From Desulfosporosinus sp. OT (GTDB lineage Bacteria; Bacillota; Desulfitobacteriia; Desulfitobacteriales; Desulfitobacteriaceae), in assembly GCF_000224515.1 (NCBI RefSeq), contig NZ_AGAF01000214.1:1-59949 (forward strand): 59,949 nt of DNA. Reading direction: 5' to 3'. Positions 59,847 to 59,949 of this stretch are shown here, one piece after another. The translations under genes and the position numbers were made by a program. The notes beneath the pieces are model-generated. The model searched no databases. It had not been told where the DNA came from and worked only from the letters and a program-made list of their open reading frames with translations. Position 1 is the stretch's first letter, and each line of letters begins with the position of its first letter.

Positions 59847-59949
59847 ATGCCAGCCTCCTCCAAAGTATTATAGACTAGTTTCTATGCAACTTGTAAAAAT
59901 CGGTCCAACCACTTAACACAGATCTTCTTATCACCTCTTTCTCTATAAC

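Noticed and set aside
1-59949. tRNA, rRNA, CRISPR arrays, transposases or prophage genes
   Set aside because: None could be recognised by reading; absence of tRNA genes was judged by eye only.

Overview
The window looks like part of the chromosome of a spore-forming, anaerobic Firmicute of the Desulfosporosinus/Desulfitobacterium type (inference). Supporting it are an alpha/beta SASP gene behind a sigma-G-like promoter, a spore photoproduct lyase and a Cse60-like gene; strong AGGAGG ribosome sites with many GTG/TTG starts; multihaem cytochromes, a periplasmic molybdopterin oxidoreductase and a set of genes like the 'orange protein' (ORP) locus of sulfate reducers. No rRNA, tRNA, CRISPR array, complete insertion sequence or prophage was seen.

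Layout. 0-7 kb: small membrane protein, cell-wall amidase, a possible small RNA, prfC, YbjN-like protein, HlyIII-type protein, SASP, FUSC-type protein. 7-18 kb: metal handling, with csoR-copA-copZ behind a perfect CsoR-type palindrome, a cupin, a His-rich YmaF protein, an iron alcohol dehydrogenase, a CAP-domain lipoprotein, an ArsR/CadC-type regulator with a Zn/Cd/Pb-type P-ATPase, and two small SHOCT-domain proteins. 18-21 kb: Cse60-like gene, then lutABC for lactate oxidation. 21-34.6 kb: an 8.7-kb cyclic beta-glucan synthase (NdvB/ChvB) homologue, splB, a UbiB-type kinase, a phasin-like protein and an NlpC/P60 hydrolase. 35-38 kb: def with an XRE regulator, a truncated FMN reductase remnant, and helD.

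38.5-47.6 kb (minus strand) is the richest block. In transcription order it holds a trihaem membrane cytochrome c, a split YeeE/YedE sulfur-compound transporter, a PsrA/PhsA-like molybdoenzyme with its four-cluster ferredoxin and NrfD subunits, a Rieske protein, a two-gene cytochrome b, a multihaem cytochrome c and a small unknown protein. The second YeeE/YedE half is interrupted by one in-frame TGA exactly where the family has its conserved Cys. A SECIS-like hairpin sits at the correct distance behind it, so I read it as a selenoprotein. The cluster would couple uptake and reduction (or oxidation) of a sulfur compound to the quinone pool.

48-52 kb: a single ferredoxin, a large FAD/Fe-S (D-lactate/glycolate dehydrogenase-like) fusion protein with a Met/Pro-rich tail, and a small coiled-coil gene. 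The sulfur cluster, the FAD/Fe-S gene and the coiled-coil gene have nearly identical promoters (TTGACC-N17-TATYCT), each followed by a C-run/G-run palindrome; this looks like a small uncharacterised regulon.

52-59.9 kb: an ORP-like locus with two Mrp/NBP35 ATPases, three NifX-family proteins, two ferredoxin-fused MinD ATPases, a MerR regulator, a DUF134 regulator and a HAD phosphatase. The mrp-nifX pair is duplicated, and a 35-bp promoter/operator element occurs upstream of both merR and the main operon.
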